Of a DNA stretch of 64,000 nt, positions 16,780 to 24,785 are shown in pieces (the stretch's first letter is position 1; the number at the start of each line of letters is the position of its first letter). This DNA comes from Pseudomonas sp. NFR16 (GTDB lineage Bacteria > Pseudomonadota > Gammaproteobacteria > Pseudomonadales > Pseudomonadaceae): NCBI RefSeq assembly GCF_900108875.1, contig NZ_FNYJ01000004.1, forward strand, positions 96,681 to 160,680, given 5' to 3'. The notes beneath the pieces were generated by a model, which saw only the letters and a list, made by a program, of their open reading frames with translations, did no database searches and was not told where the DNA came from. The position numbers were made by a program, and so were the translations under genes.

Positions 16780-17061
16780 ATGAAAATCATCAAACACTAC
16801 ACGCCGCCCTCCACTTCCGATCTGGAAGCGTTGAAGGGCAAACTGAGCAAGACGGGCAATGAAATGGCCGCTATAGCCGGGCTTTCCGATGGTCGCCAAT
16901 GGCGCAAATACACCGGTGGGGCCAGTCCTCGCGAACTGAGCGCGCAAATGCTGTTTTTCATTGCGGCCAGGTTGTCATTGCCAGAGGACCAACTCGACGC
17001 GATCTACCAGCAAATGCGCGAATTAGGTGCAGAAATTGAATTTGAGCCGGGCAATGACTGA
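16780..17061 (+). CDS. Putative small HTH-like regulator
   Basis: A 93-residue protein beginning MKIIKHYTPPSTSDLEALK. The block LSKTGNEMAAIAGLSDGRQWRKYTGG resembles an XRE-type helix-turn-helix with a recognition helix, followed by a helical part (PEDQLDAIYQQMRELG). The frame is open further upstream, but that extension overlaps the previous gene in another frame and crosses the terminator. I recognise the style as a common Pseudomonas prophage protein without a tested role. Confidence 0.65.
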   Translation: MKIIKHYTPPSTSDLEALKGKLSKTGNEMAAIAGLSDGRQWRKYTGGASPRELSAQMLFFIAARLSLPEDQLDAIYQQMRELGAEIEFEPGND

Positions 17062-17069
17062 CACCAACA

Positions 17070-17097
17070 AAAAAGCCCGTCGCAATGGCCGGGCTTC
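17070..17097 (-). terminator. Terminator for the minus-strand membrane protein gene
   Basis: On the minus strand AAGCCCGG...CGGGCTT is followed by TTTTTG. It lies ten bases after the stop of the gene at 17107-17469 and between convergent genes, so it may serve both directions. Confidence 0.7.
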
Positions 17098-17106
17098 TGG
17101 TGTTCG

Positions 17107-17469
17107 TCACACCGTCGGATTTCTACTGTTACGGACCAACAGGTAAATCAATCCAACTGGGGCCACGAAAATCGCGAACGCCCAGCACATCGCAATCGTG
17201 AAGTACTTCGCTATGAGGAAAGCTACTGCGTTGAAGTAGAACTGGTTATTGCCGACGATGTAACCCACCACGCTCTCGTAAACGAACCTTGCGTATGGAT
17301 ACAGCACGGTGTTTATCAGGGCAAAGACGATGAGTCCGTAATTCGCCTTATGGTTGCCACTGAGCGACAGACTGATGAGCAATGCCGCGATAACGGCGCC
17401 GAATATAAAGTGCCGCAGGTATACCGGCCCGCTCAATCCGCCGAACGATTTTGCAAACAACGAACGCAT
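17107..17469 (-). CDS. Small membrane protein of unknown function
   Basis: A 120-residue protein with hydrophobic segments at about 20-38, 44-60 and 80-113 (the last probably two helices with a proline-containing turn), a basic N-terminus and a basic end. The start has AAGGGA upstream. It has its own terminator on both sides, so it is a single-gene unit between the early and late blocks. No family recognised. Confidence 0.65.
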   Translation of the reverse strand: MRSLFAKSFGGLSGPVYLRHFIFGAVIAALLISLSLSGNHKANYGLIVFALINTVLYPYARFVYESVVGYIVGNNQFYFNAVAFLIAKYFTIAMCWAFAIFVAPVGLIYLLVRNSRNPTV

Positions 17470-17544
17470 AAGAATCCCTTCTGGATGATGGTGAGATCGC
17501 CATCATATCGACATCAGGGCAAAGTCAAAAGACCGCCGTCAATA

Positions 17545-17572
17545 AAAAACCCCGACGCTTGGCCGGGGTCTC
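17545..17572 (-). terminator. Terminator downstream of the Q-like gene
   Basis: Minus strand: ACCCCGG-CCAAGCG-TCGGGGTTTTTTATT. A strong GC stem followed by six T closes the early leftward transcript about 80 bases after the Q-like stop. Confidence 0.8.
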
Positions 17573-17649
17573 ATTGTTAGGGGTGTCGCGCTGAATGCGT
17601 TGAACACCGTGCCATGAAAACAGGTGTTTATCCGTCCGGAAAGAACTTT

Positions 17650-18036
17650 CTACGCCGCTGCGCAAATATCTCCCAAAGCGCCGTCGATCCATGACACCCC
17701 GTTCCGGATCACCTCACGCGCTGATCGCTCCGACATCCGGTGGGCCTCGGCAATCCGCACCATCGTCCACTTCGCTCCGAAGTACCACCAGATGAATTCC
17801 CCCATCTGCTGATTACGCTTGATCAGGCGAGCAACCGTAGCATCCACCAGCATCGCAACATCGTCGGTGATCACGTAGCTCAACCCATCAGCGCATGGGT
17901 TTGCCTGGGCGATGACCGACGCCAGTTGAGAGACGTACCGAGGCACGCCCATCCCCGACATCCGCCAGCTACCCCACTGCTCCAGCAGATACTCGGTATC
18001 GCCCAGCGGCTTGTCTGTGTACGTACGCTTCTTCAT
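17650..18036 (-). CDS. Antitermination protein Q family
   Basis: A 128-residue basic protein with YLLEQWGSWRMSGMG near the N-terminus, a conserved DDVAMLVDATVARL segment, and MGEFIWWYFGAKWTMVRIAE followed by a helix-turn-helix-like MSERSAREVIRNGVSWIDGAL. This matches the phage Q-type (antitermQ) family. It is the last gene of the early leftward operon, as lambda Q is, and would allow late transcription through terminators such as those at 15.4 and 5.57 kb. Confidence 0.82.
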   Translation of the reverse strand: MKKRTYTDKPLGDTEYLLEQWGSWRMSGMGVPRYVSQLASVIAQANPCADGLSYVITDDVAMLVDATVARLIKRNQQMGEFIWWYFGAKWTMVRIAEAHRMSERSAREVIRNGVSWIDGALGDICAAA

Positions 18037-18320
18037 GCGGCTTTCCTCGGGTCTGGGTCGCCCAGGCCGAACAGGTCGCGGAGCAACCGGTCAGCGGCGA
18101 TGTTCTTGGCGTTTCCTTCCAGCAGCCAGCGCTGCCCGTAGTCGTGGAAGCCAATCTGTAAGCGGCTGGAGTGCCAGCTCGCGATCATGGTCAGCAGGGT
18201 GGCAAGTGCCGACGGCCCGCCCATCTTGACCTTGGCCAGCTCGTCACCGGCGATCTTGAGAAACTGGCATTCGATGTCGCTCATGGCTTTGCGCGGCGCT
18301 GCCGCTGAACCGTTATTCAT
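18033..18320 (-). CDS. Hypothetical early phage protein
   Basis: A 95-residue protein read from the ATG at 18320, whose start overlaps the end of the recombinase gene and whose end overlaps the Q-like start by 4 bases. It contains MSDIECQFLKIAGDELAKVK and HDYGQRWLLEGNAKNIAADRL. No family recognised. The tight coupling on both sides shows it belongs to the early operon. Confidence 0.65.
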   Translation of the reverse strand: MNNGSAAAPRKAMSDIECQFLKIAGDELAKVKMGGPSALATLLTMIASWHSSRLQIGFHDYGQRWLLEGNAKNIAADRLLRDLFGLGDPDPRKAA

Positions 18321-19662
18321 GGCCGTCTCCTGGCTGGCGGGCGGCGCCTTCTTTGTTTTGGCTCCTCCCTTGGGATGGATATTGATTCGCGCTGAGAGCC
18401 GCGCCGTTAGCGGTCTGCGCGGCAGATGCCCCGAGGTTCTGTCCCGCATATGTCCCACCGTGAAAGACGGTAAAACCTTGCTGATCGAGGTGGGCATGCC
18501 AAGCCTCCAGCGCTTTGCGTTTCATGCCCTCGGCGGTGGTGTGGATGTAGGTGGCGTCCAGATCCTTCATGGCATGGTTCAGCAACATCTCGCCCACCAT
18601 GTAATCCACCCCCAGGTCGGCCCATGCCGTTCGCGCCACCTTGCGCAAGTCGTGGCTCGACCATTCGCCCTTGCTCACGCTGACGAACACCGTGCACGCC
18701 TTGCTCGAACTCAGCGGCGCGCCGTTGTTGCCGGGGAACAACAAGGGGCCGGTGTAACCCCCACGGTGTTGCAGGTCGCGGTACCGCCGTAGGAGCGCGC
18801 AGGCCTGCTCGGTCAGCGGCAGCGTGTGTTCGGCCTTGGTCTTCGTGTCGTCGGCCGGGATAAACCACTGCCGGGTAACCAGGTTGATATTCTTCCAGCG
18901 CGCCAGCCGCGTCTCGCTCAGCCGGGTGCCGTGGCAAAGCATCATCAGCGGCAACATCACTTCAACCGGTGCTGCCTCGATCCGCTCGCCCAGTTCCTGT
19001 AGGAGCGCAGGCAGGTCATCACCACGCAGGCGCGCCGGTTTGGGCCTGATCCGCGTTCGCACGAAGTCAGTGAACTTGAGGTCGGCCATCGGGTTGACGG
19101 CGACATGCTTCAGCCGCGCGGCCTGCCGGAACGCAGCGGCCAGGACCCCATAGACCGAGCGCACGAAGGACAGCGCAAACCGCTCCTGCATCGGCCACAT
19201 CAGAAGCCGATCCAGCGCCGAACGGTCGAGGCTCGCCAACTCCAGATCATGCAGGCGCGGCACCAGGTGACAGCGCAGCGCCGACAGCGCACTGGCCTTA
19301 CGCTTGGCGGAAAGGCCACGGTCGCGGCCCATGCGGTCGGTGTACCAGGCCAGCACGTCGCCCACGGTGCGCCAGCTGGTGGTGGTGGACGTCGCGTCCG
19401 GATCGGCAGCGCGGCGTGCCAGAATCTCAGGCAAAGTGGCCTGCATCAGCTTGGCGTTGATTCCCGGATAACTGCCCGCCTTGCCCCACTTGCCGCCGAT
19501 CACGACGTGCCATGAGCCGCGATTGCGATCAACCGTTGAGTACCGGAAGTGCAATTGCGGGTGGCGGGCATCACGCAGCGCCCGGACATGACCGAGTTGG
19601 GCGTGCCGACGAATCTCTGCGTCAGTCATCACTACGGTCAGCGTCTTGAGCAGATTATTCAT
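18313..19662 (-). CDS. Tyrosine recombinase in the replication module
   Basis: A 449-residue site-specific recombinase. The catalytic set is complete: Arg247 (HGTRLSE), Lys274 (DTKTK), His337-x-x-Arg340 (SSHDLR), His363 (LNHAM) and nucleophile Tyr372 (ATYIH). The N-terminal half carries a SAM-like core-binding domain (about 95-190); the tail after 395 is glycine/glutamine rich and probably disordered. It overlaps the DnaB-like gene by 8 bases and is far from the att site, which has its own integrase at 28.8 kb. It may act in resolution or cyclisation rather than integration. Confidence 0.88.
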   Translation of the reverse strand: MNNLLKTLTVVMTDAEIRRHAQLGHVRALRDARHPQLHFRYSTVDRNRGSWHVVIGGKWGKAGSYPGINAKLMQATLPEILARRAADPDATSTTTSWRTVGDVLAWYTDRMGRDRGLSAKRKASALSALRCHLVPRLHDLELASLDRSALDRLLMWPMQERFALSFVRSVYGVLAAAFRQAARLKHVAVNPMADLKFTDFVRTRIRPKPARLRGDDLPALLQELGERIEAAPVEVMLPLMMLCHGTRLSETRLARWKNINLVTRQWFIPADDTKTKAEHTLPLTEQACALLRRYRDLQHRGGYTGPLLFPGNNGAPLSSSKACTVFVSVSKGEWSSHDLRKVARTAWADLGVDYMVGEMLLNHAMKDLDATYIHTTAEGMKRKALEAWHAHLDQQGFTVFHGGTYAGQNLGASAAQTANGAALSANQYPSQGRSQNKEGAARQPGDGHE

Positions 19663-21031
19663 AATCGGGTCTCCCCTTCGAACGACCGGTGAATCTCACC
19701 ACTCGCCCCATTTCCACCTCTTCGTCGCTGGGCACCTTTCCACCGAACGGAACGAAGCGAACGAACTTGCCCTCCTGCTGAACCAGACACGTCCCTTGCT
19801 TCCCATGTCGGCACTTGCCGACGATCAGCTCAGTGACGCCGTTCTGGCCTTCTTCGCTTTCCATATCGCGGTGCACGAGGATCACCACATCGGCGTCTTG
19901 CTCGATCTGGCCGCTATCCCGGATGTCACTCGGCCGCGGGCGCTTGTCCGGACGGTTGGTTGGGCCGCGGTTGAGCTGCGCCAGCACGATTACAGGCACT
20001 TTGAGCTCCTTGGCCAGGTTCTTGAGAGCAGTGGATATCTTGCCCACCTCAAGCGTGCGGTTCTGTCCGCCGGCGCCGGCAATCAACGTGATGTAGTCCA
20101 CCACGATGACGTCCAATCCCTCGCGGCGCTGGCATTGGCGGGCGATCGAACGGATACGTGCCACGGTCATCCCCGCCTGATCGCTGACGTAAAGTCGGGC
20201 TTTGGAGAGTTGAGCGACCGCGCCAGTGATCTTTGGCCAGTCGTCATCCTCCAACGTGTCACCCTCGTCCAACCGGGTAAGGTCAACGCTACCCAGCGAG
20301 GCGATGTTGCGCGTTACCAGCTCTTCCTTGGTCATCTCCAGACTGAACACCAGACCAGCGCCAGCGAGCTGTGTGGTGACGTGCTGGGCCATTTGAACGC
20401 CGAGGATGGTCTTACCTGACGCGGGCAGACCTGCCACGACGACCATGTTGCCGGGGCGCAGGCCGCGTATCAGCTTGTCCAGATCCGGGATACCGCTGGA
20501 CAGTCCTTTCGACGCCGTCTTGTTAAATTTGGCGTCGATGGTGTCCGTCACGGTTATGAGGATGTCGCTGACTTTGTGATAGTCCGGCTCACCGTCCTCC
20601 AGATCGCGCAGGTCAGCCATAGCCTGCTGTCCGCGCGCGATGATCTCGGCGACCGGCAGATCATCATTGGCTGACTCGCTGATCGCATAGGCCGTCTCGA
20701 CGACCTTGCGCAGCACTGCGCGTTCACGGATCACCCGTGCGTACGTCTTCCAGCTCGAGGTGCCTTGTGCATTCGCCTGGATGGTCGCCGCATAGCCCAA
20801 CATGCTGTCGCCGCTGGGCAAATACGGGTGGTGCTCAGCGACCATCACCACGTCCACCGGATCGCCCGCTTCGTGGCAGTCAAGGATCGCCCGGAAGAGC
20901 GCTGCGTTTTCGATTTCGTGAAAATCGGACACGCTGACTTTCGTGCTGATTTCATCCAGCAGGTTTGGATCAATGAAGAGAGCGCCAAGCAGGCCATGCT
21001 CAGCGTCGACGTTGAACAGTTCGCGACTCAT
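19655..21031 (-). CDS. Replicative DNA helicase, DnaB-like
   Basis: A 458-residue helicase. The start chosen is the ATG at 21031, which overlaps the DnaC-like stop as ATGA and begins MSRELFNVDAEHGLLGALF, the usual DnaB N-terminus. It has an N-terminal helical domain (1-150), Walker A AGLPASGKT, the DnaB block EMTKEELVTRNIAS, Walker B VIVVDYI and the arginine-finger motif SDIRDSGQIEQDAD. It would unwind the phage origin after loading by the neighbouring DnaC-like protein. Confidence 0.93.
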   Translation of the reverse strand: MSRELFNVDAEHGLLGALFIDPNLLDEISTKVSVSDFHEIENAALFRAILDCHEAGDPVDVVMVAEHHPYLPSGDSMLGYAATIQANAQGTSSWKTYARVIRERAVLRKVVETAYAISESANDDLPVAEIIARGQQAMADLRDLEDGEPDYHKVSDILITVTDTIDAKFNKTASKGLSSGIPDLDKLIRGLRPGNMVVVAGLPASGKTILGVQMAQHVTTQLAGAGLVFSLEMTKEELVTRNIASLGSVDLTRLDEGDTLEDDDWPKITGAVAQLSKARLYVSDQAGMTVARIRSIARQCQRREGLDVIVVDYITLIAGAGGQNRTLEVGKISTALKNLAKELKVPVIVLAQLNRGPTNRPDKRPRPSDIRDSGQIEQDADVVILVHRDMESEEGQNGVTELIVGKCRHGKQGTCLVQQEGKFVRFVPFGGKVPSDEEVEMGRVVRFTGRSKGRPDYE

Positions 21032-21810
21032 GCGGCACCTCGCGCGGATTCCCAGCGGAACAGCACTGCGAGGCCGCCCTTGTCGCGAAGCCGATCCACA
21101 GCCCGATCGCCCACGCACTGACGCAAATCAGCCATACCGAGGTTGGAGACGATGATGGTCGGCTTACGCTGCTCATATCGTCCATTGATGACCTCGAAAA
21201 GCACAGTGCGCTCGAAGTCAGTCCCGTGCTGAACGCCGATCTCATCGATCACCAGCAGATGCGGAGAGACGAGTTCGGCATAGACCTCAGACTCTGACCG
21301 GTTGCGATTTCCAAACGTGTCCTTTACCGAGCGGATGATGCCGCCAGCAGTGGTGTAGCGACCGATTAGCCCCTGCGAGCCAAAGTTTCTGATCAGCTGC
21401 TGCAGGATGCCGGTGGCCAAGTGAGTCTTGCCGGTGCCGACTTGACCCAGCAGCATCACCGAGCGGCCGACGCCGAAGTTCTCGCTGAACGCATCGACGT
21501 AACCGGTCGCCATATGCCAGGCGCGGAGCTTGTCCGGATTGTCGCCAGCCGCCCAGGTGTCGAGGGAGCAACTTTGGAAGCGCAACGGAATACCGGCATC
21601 GAGCAGGCGCTCGTTTGTCAGGCGGTCACGATGGGCCGTCACGCCGATGGCACGAATGACTGCATCGCGGGAGTGACGCTTGTCAAAGTTGCAGCGTGGG
21701 CATCCATACCAGTGAGGCTCAGTGCCGAATTGCTCAACAAGCGAGTCGTTGAACTGGCCATGGTCCACGCACTCACGCAGCGTGGTCTCGATGGTGTGTC
21801 GAATGATCAT
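21028..21810 (-). CDS. DnaC-like helicase loader
   Basis: A 260-residue AAA+ ATPase with Walker A GQVGTGKTH and Walker B LLVIDEIG, followed by the sensor-I IIVSNL. The N-terminus has a small metal-site-like CPRCNFDKRH. This layout fits IstB/DnaC-type loaders. It lies between the initiator and DnaB genes with ATGA-type overlaps on both sides, the classic initiator-loader-helicase order. Confidence 0.93.
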   Translation of the reverse strand: MIIRHTIETTLRECVDHGQFNDSLVEQFGTEPHWYGCPRCNFDKRHSRDAVIRAIGVTAHRDRLTNERLLDAGIPLRFQSCSLDTWAAGDNPDKLRAWHMATGYVDAFSENFGVGRSVMLLGQVGTGKTHLATGILQQLIRNFGSQGLIGRYTTAGGIIRSVKDTFGNRNRSESEVYAELVSPHLLVIDEIGVQHGTDFERTVLFEVINGRYEQRKPTIIVSNLGMADLRQCVGDRAVDRLRDKGGLAVLFRWESARGAA

Positions 21811-22553
21811 CAGAGATTCCCCGCGATTCGGTATTGGCCATCGGCGCCGAGCACGAGACCTTCCTCGTAGTCGATCTGGTCGAAGCCTGTGTGGCGGGAA
21901 GCCGAAGCTGCGGCAGGTTGAAGCTCATCCTCCCAGCGCCGACCGTGGAGCCAGGTGGTCGGATGAGGGATGTACTGCCCATTGCTTTTCAACCAGTCGA
22001 TACTAGTGACTTGGCGTGCAAGCGCGGCAGTGATGACTGCGAGCATCTCCGGCGTCACACCGAGCTTCTTCCATGCAGCTTCTGCTTTGGCCTTTTGGAC
22101 CTTTCGCGGGTACAGCTTCCAGAATACTGAGAACCCTTCTTTTGAATCCGATTTGCCCGTAGGTTTAGGTTCCTTGACTGGTTCAGAAGAGTGACTGGTT
22201 CTGGGGGCAGATTCCGCCCCATCCCCTCGGGCAGATTCCGCCCGAGGTAGGGCAGCTCCCGCCCCACCCCGGTCGTCTACCGCCCCACCATCAAGCGACA
22301 GATGGAACACATTTGACTGATTCAATTCGCCTTTGCGTCGGAACTCCCGCCGAAGCAGTCCGACCTGCTCAAGCTCCCGGATGTGCACCTTGACCGTCGA
22401 CCGGCTGATCTCGCACTGATCCGCGATGTGCTGGTAGGACGGCCAGCACTCGCCCTGATCGCTGGCGTTGTCGGCAAGCTTGATGAGGACCAGTTTACGC
22501 AGCGGGTGGCCAACCTTTGTTTTCATGGCTTTGACCATCAGATCCATGCTCAT
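21810..22553 (-). CDS. Replication initiator with winged helix, containing the origin iterons
   Basis: A 247-residue protein. Residues 10-80 are a helix-turn-helix domain of the HTH_36 type (CWPSYQHIADQCEISRSTVK, then a wing). A low-complexity linker (about 90-125) is encoded by four DNA iterons. The C-terminal part (WKLYPRKVQKAKAEAAWKKL) resembles phage O/DnaT-like proteins that contact the helicase system. It precedes the loader and helicase genes with a one-base overlap, so it is the likely analogue of lambda O. Confidence 0.82.
   Translation of the reverse strand: MSMDLMVKAMKTKVGHPLRKLVLIKLADNASDQGECWPSYQHIADQCEISRSTVKVHIRELEQVGLLRREFRRKGELNQSNVFHLSLDGGAVDDRGGAGAALPRAESARGDGAESAPRTSHSSEPVKEPKPTGKSDSKEGFSVFWKLYPRKVQKAKAEAAWKKLGVTPEMLAVITAALARQVTSIDWLKSNGQYIPHPTTWLHGRRWEDELQPAAASASRHTGFDQIDYEEGLVLGADGQYRIAGNL
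22205..22286. repeat. Four tandem iterons, probable phage replication origin
   Basis: Four copies of a 15-16 base unit of the form GGGCAGATTCCGCCC start at 22205, 22229, 22250 and 22271, that is 21-24 bases apart. The first two are nearly identical, the third differs by two bases and the fourth is more diverged. Each copy has GGGC/GCCC dyad ends. They lie in the linker-coding part of the initiator gene, the same place as the lambda origin within O. AT-richer sequence lies on both sides. Confidence 0.75.
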
Positions 22554-22888
22554 TGCTTGGTCTCCCAGGCCGGAAACTGCTCGGTTTCTGGCTGCAGAAC
22601 CAGCATTTCAAGATGCCGCTGGTTCACCGCCTTACGAAGTGCGTCAGGGTCCATTCCTGTAAGGCGACGCACCAATACGCGCAACGCGATTGCCGCGTGT
22701 GCAGCCTCGTGCCGTGCGTCCTGCATGAGCACCTCGACGCCCTCAGCTTCGTCGAACAGGATCTCTGCCACCAAGTCGGTGCCTACCCAGGCCTTGTAGG
22801 CCAACTGATCGTTCGTGAACTGCTCCATGTAGGCTTCGTTGATGACCATTGCTTGCTGGTCGACTTCAGGTTTATCGGGGATGCTCAC
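22550..22888 (-). CDS. Hypothetical early phage protein
   Basis: A 112-residue acidic, helical protein (MSIPDKPEVDQQAMVINEAY; QDARHEAAHAAIALRVLVRR). Its stop overlaps the initiator start and its start overlaps the antirepressor stop, so it is part of the coupled early operon. The HEAAHA string resembles an HExxH metal-protease motif (HEAAH) but the short length argues for coincidence. Function unknown. Confidence 0.65.
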   Translation of the reverse strand: MSIPDKPEVDQQAMVINEAYMEQFTNDQLAYKAWVGTDLVAEILFDEAEGVEVLMQDARHEAAHAAIALRVLVRRLTGMDPDALRKAVNQRHLEMLVLQPETEQFPAWETKQ

Positions 22889-23649
22889 AGGGACGTCTCC
22901 GGAGTGGATTTGAGATAGGAAAAGCGACCGTCCCAGGTCTTTTTCATGGGCAACTTCTGGTTCATGTAGAGGTCATGTAGCTTTTTTGCGCCTTCGATCA
23001 GCAGCACCAGGTCATAGCGGATAAAGGTCGACTGCCCTTCGCCACGGATCTTCCGCGGCTTCTCGGTCAGCCATTTTTTTTCGCGCGTCCGGCTGTACAC
23101 CCTGTAATGAGGACGGGCGCCCGATTCGGCTTCGTTGAACACCCACCGCATTTCCATGAGGGTGTGTGAGATGAGCGAGCAGTTCACACCGTTCAAGCGC
23201 TTCACGAACTGGAAAGGCGTCTCGCCTGCCATGAAGAAGTCCTCAAGGCTGGCAATCTTCGCGGCCTGCCGCTTGTTTTCCAGCGCCAGCGCGGTTTTCT
23301 GCTCGGCCAGATCGGCAGCGAGCCGGAGCGCGCTCGGGAGATCTTCGGGCAACGTCGTATGAGTCTGGCCTTCTAGTTCTTGCCAGCGGTCGACTAGCGC
23401 GCCGGTGAACTCCGGACTGAGCTGAGCGACTACGACGAAGCTATCGCGCTTACCCCTTTCTCCTGAAAAAACGTACTGTTCTACCTTCTGGCCAAGGCGG
23501 TTTTTAACTTCCACCAATGGTGGGAGTTGAATCGCACCTTTCTCGGACAGTCGCTCAATGGTCCGCTTAACGCTGTCGTGACGAGCGTGGACCAGGTCGG
23601 CGATCTCCTGGGACGACATGGCTAACGCGTGGGTGGTGATGAGATTCAT
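22885..23649 (-). CDS. Rha-family regulatory protein / antirepressor
   Basis: A 254-residue protein. Residues 1-95 match the Rha domain, with MSSQEIADLVHARHDSVKRT and a later SFVVVAQLSPEFTGALVDRW. The middle is a coiled coil (about 105-135) and the C-terminal part (FMAGETPFQFVKRLNGVN and beyond) resembles KilA/antirepressor tails. Rha proteins interfere with lysogeny control in several phages. It overlaps its neighbours by 4 bases each way. Confidence 0.85.
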   Translation of the reverse strand: MNLITTHALAMSSQEIADLVHARHDSVKRTIERLSEKGAIQLPPLVEVKNRLGQKVEQYVFSGERGKRDSFVVVAQLSPEFTGALVDRWQELEGQTHTTLPEDLPSALRLAADLAEQKTALALENKRQAAKIASLEDFFMAGETPFQFVKRLNGVNCSLISHTLMEMRWVFNEAESGARPHYRVYSRTREKKWLTEKPRKIRGEGQSTFIRYDLVLLIEGAKKLHDLYMNQKLPMKKTWDGRFSYLKSTPETSL

Positions 23650-23936
23650 TGGCCACCCCCGATATTGATCGCATTGTGCGAAGCGCCCGTGTGGCGGGCC
23701 TTCCAGAGGAAGTTGCCGGTTGCGAAGGTGATCGACTCAAGTCGGCTCCCGATCTCGGTTGCGAGTGGGTTTTTCCAGCCGCCGTCGAGCGATGGGACGA
23801 TCTGCGCCAGCAGGATCGAACGCAGTTCACTGAAGGTTGCTCGCGCTGCGTTGAGACGGGCCATTTGTTCAGCGGTAACCGTGACTTCGGAGAGAACTTC
23901 GCCCTCGATGACGAGAACAGCAGGATGTGCGTTCAT
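23646..23936 (-). CDS. Hypothetical early phage protein
   Basis: A 96-residue protein beginning MNAHPAVLVIEGEVLSEVTV, with a helical centre (MARLNAARATFSELRSILLAQ). It overlaps the antirepressor start and the stop of the gene before it by 4 bases each. No family recognised; the operon position suggests an early accessory function. Confidence 0.6.
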   Translation of the reverse strand: MNAHPAVLVIEGEVLSEVTVTAEQMARLNAARATFSELRSILLAQIVPSLDGGWKNPLATEIGSRLESITFATGNFLWKARHTGASHNAINIGGGQ

Positions 23937-24232
23937 TGAGCGCCCTCCGATGCTGCGCCACGATTTGACGCGCTGGCCTTTCGTGGCGCGGATTCGTTGC
24001 GCGCGATCTGCCCGAACAGATCGATCGCTGAGTCCGTACCTGGTGCTCCAGTGTCTCCAAGGTAGTTCGCGAGTTGCGCCAGCACGACAACGTCACGGCC
24101 GGCGTTGTGCTCCACGTCGCGCGAGATCGCCCGTGCAATAGCGGCAAACCACTCAAGTTGATCTCTGGCGGCGAGCATTTGGAACTCTGCCTCGTCGGCC
24201 AGCTCCTTAAGCGTTGGGATAGAGCTGTTCAT
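23933..24232 (-). CDS. Hypothetical early phage protein
   Basis: A 99-residue protein, helical in its first 75 residues (LKELADEAEFQMLAARDQLEW) with a small-residue tail. It overlaps both neighbours by 4 bases. The style is that of small Pseudomonas proteins encoded next to DUF3077/DUF6124-type genes. Function unknown. Confidence 0.6.
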   Translation of the reverse strand: MNSSIPTLKELADEAEFQMLAARDQLEWFAAIARAISRDVEHNAGRDVVVLAQLANYLGDTGAPGTDSAIDLFGQIARNESAPRKASASNRGAASEGAQ

Positions 24233-24555
24233 TGCACACCGCCTTGGGCAGTCTGCATCTCAATCCCGTAAGTACCGCCATCCAGCAACGCCTTTGCGCT
24301 TTCCATGAGGAAGCCCACCGCGAACAGAACACTGCCGCTTGCGCCTTCAGGCTCATCGATGAATTGTTTGACGATGCCGATAACACCAGCCATTAAAGAG
24401 GAAGCCTCCTTCAATGCGTCGCCGCTGCCAGTGGATGGCATCAGCTGAAACATTTCACGGCCCAATGGCCCCCAAAATTTAGATTGATGAACTGTGTATC
24501 GCTCCAACGGGTCTTGCGCCGTTGCGATACCGATGGTATTTTCTGGACGTGACAT
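24229..24555 (-). CDS. Small early protein, DUF3077/DUF6124-like
   Basis: A 108-residue protein from the ATG at 24555, which has AAGGGGA at good distance; the frame extends 14 codons further without a signal. It contains MFQLMPSTGSGDALKEASSL and a second helix-rich block, VLFAVGFLMESAKALLDGG, the pattern of DUF3077/DUF6124 proteins common in Pseudomonas. It heads the series of 4-base-overlapping early genes. Its leader contains two look-alike hairpins. Confidence 0.65.
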   Translation of the reverse strand: MSRPENTIGIATAQDPLERYTVHQSKFWGPLGREMFQLMPSTGSGDALKEASSLMAGVIGIVKQFIDEPEGASGSVLFAVGFLMESAKALLDGGTYGIEMQTAQGGVQ

Positions 24556-24585
24556 ATCGTTCCCCTTGAACGAAGAAGTACACAA

Positions 24586-24632
24586 AGTCCCCTGCAAGGG
24601 ACTGGCTTTGATAACCCGCCTGCAAGCGGGTT
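24586..24632 (-). promoter_or_regulatory. Two tandem hairpins with the same six-base loop in the early leader
   Basis: AGTCCC-CTGCAA-GGGACT (24586-24603) and AACCCGC-CTGCAA-GCGGGTT (24613-24632) are perfect stems of six and seven pairs with identical loops (TTGCAG in the transcribed minus-strand RNA). They lie ten bases apart in the leader of the early operon. Neither is followed by a T run on the minus strand, so they are not plain terminators; a bound protein or antitermination signal is possible. Confidence 0.55.
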
Positions 24633-24785
24633 TTCTGCTTTCTGGGAATCAGAAATGCAGATTCTGAAAGGACGCTTTAAGGCGGTCCGGTGATTCGAAG
24701 TGTCGTGCGCTTGTCGATAATCAAAATTCTGCCTTCCGAAAATTACTGTTCGTTGAGCCAGTGTTTTCAAGATACGTGCAGTATC

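Noticed and set aside
22550-22888. HEAAHA as a zinc protease motif
   Set aside because: The protein is only 112 residues, lacks further ligands and belongs to a row of small coupled phage genes; probably chance.
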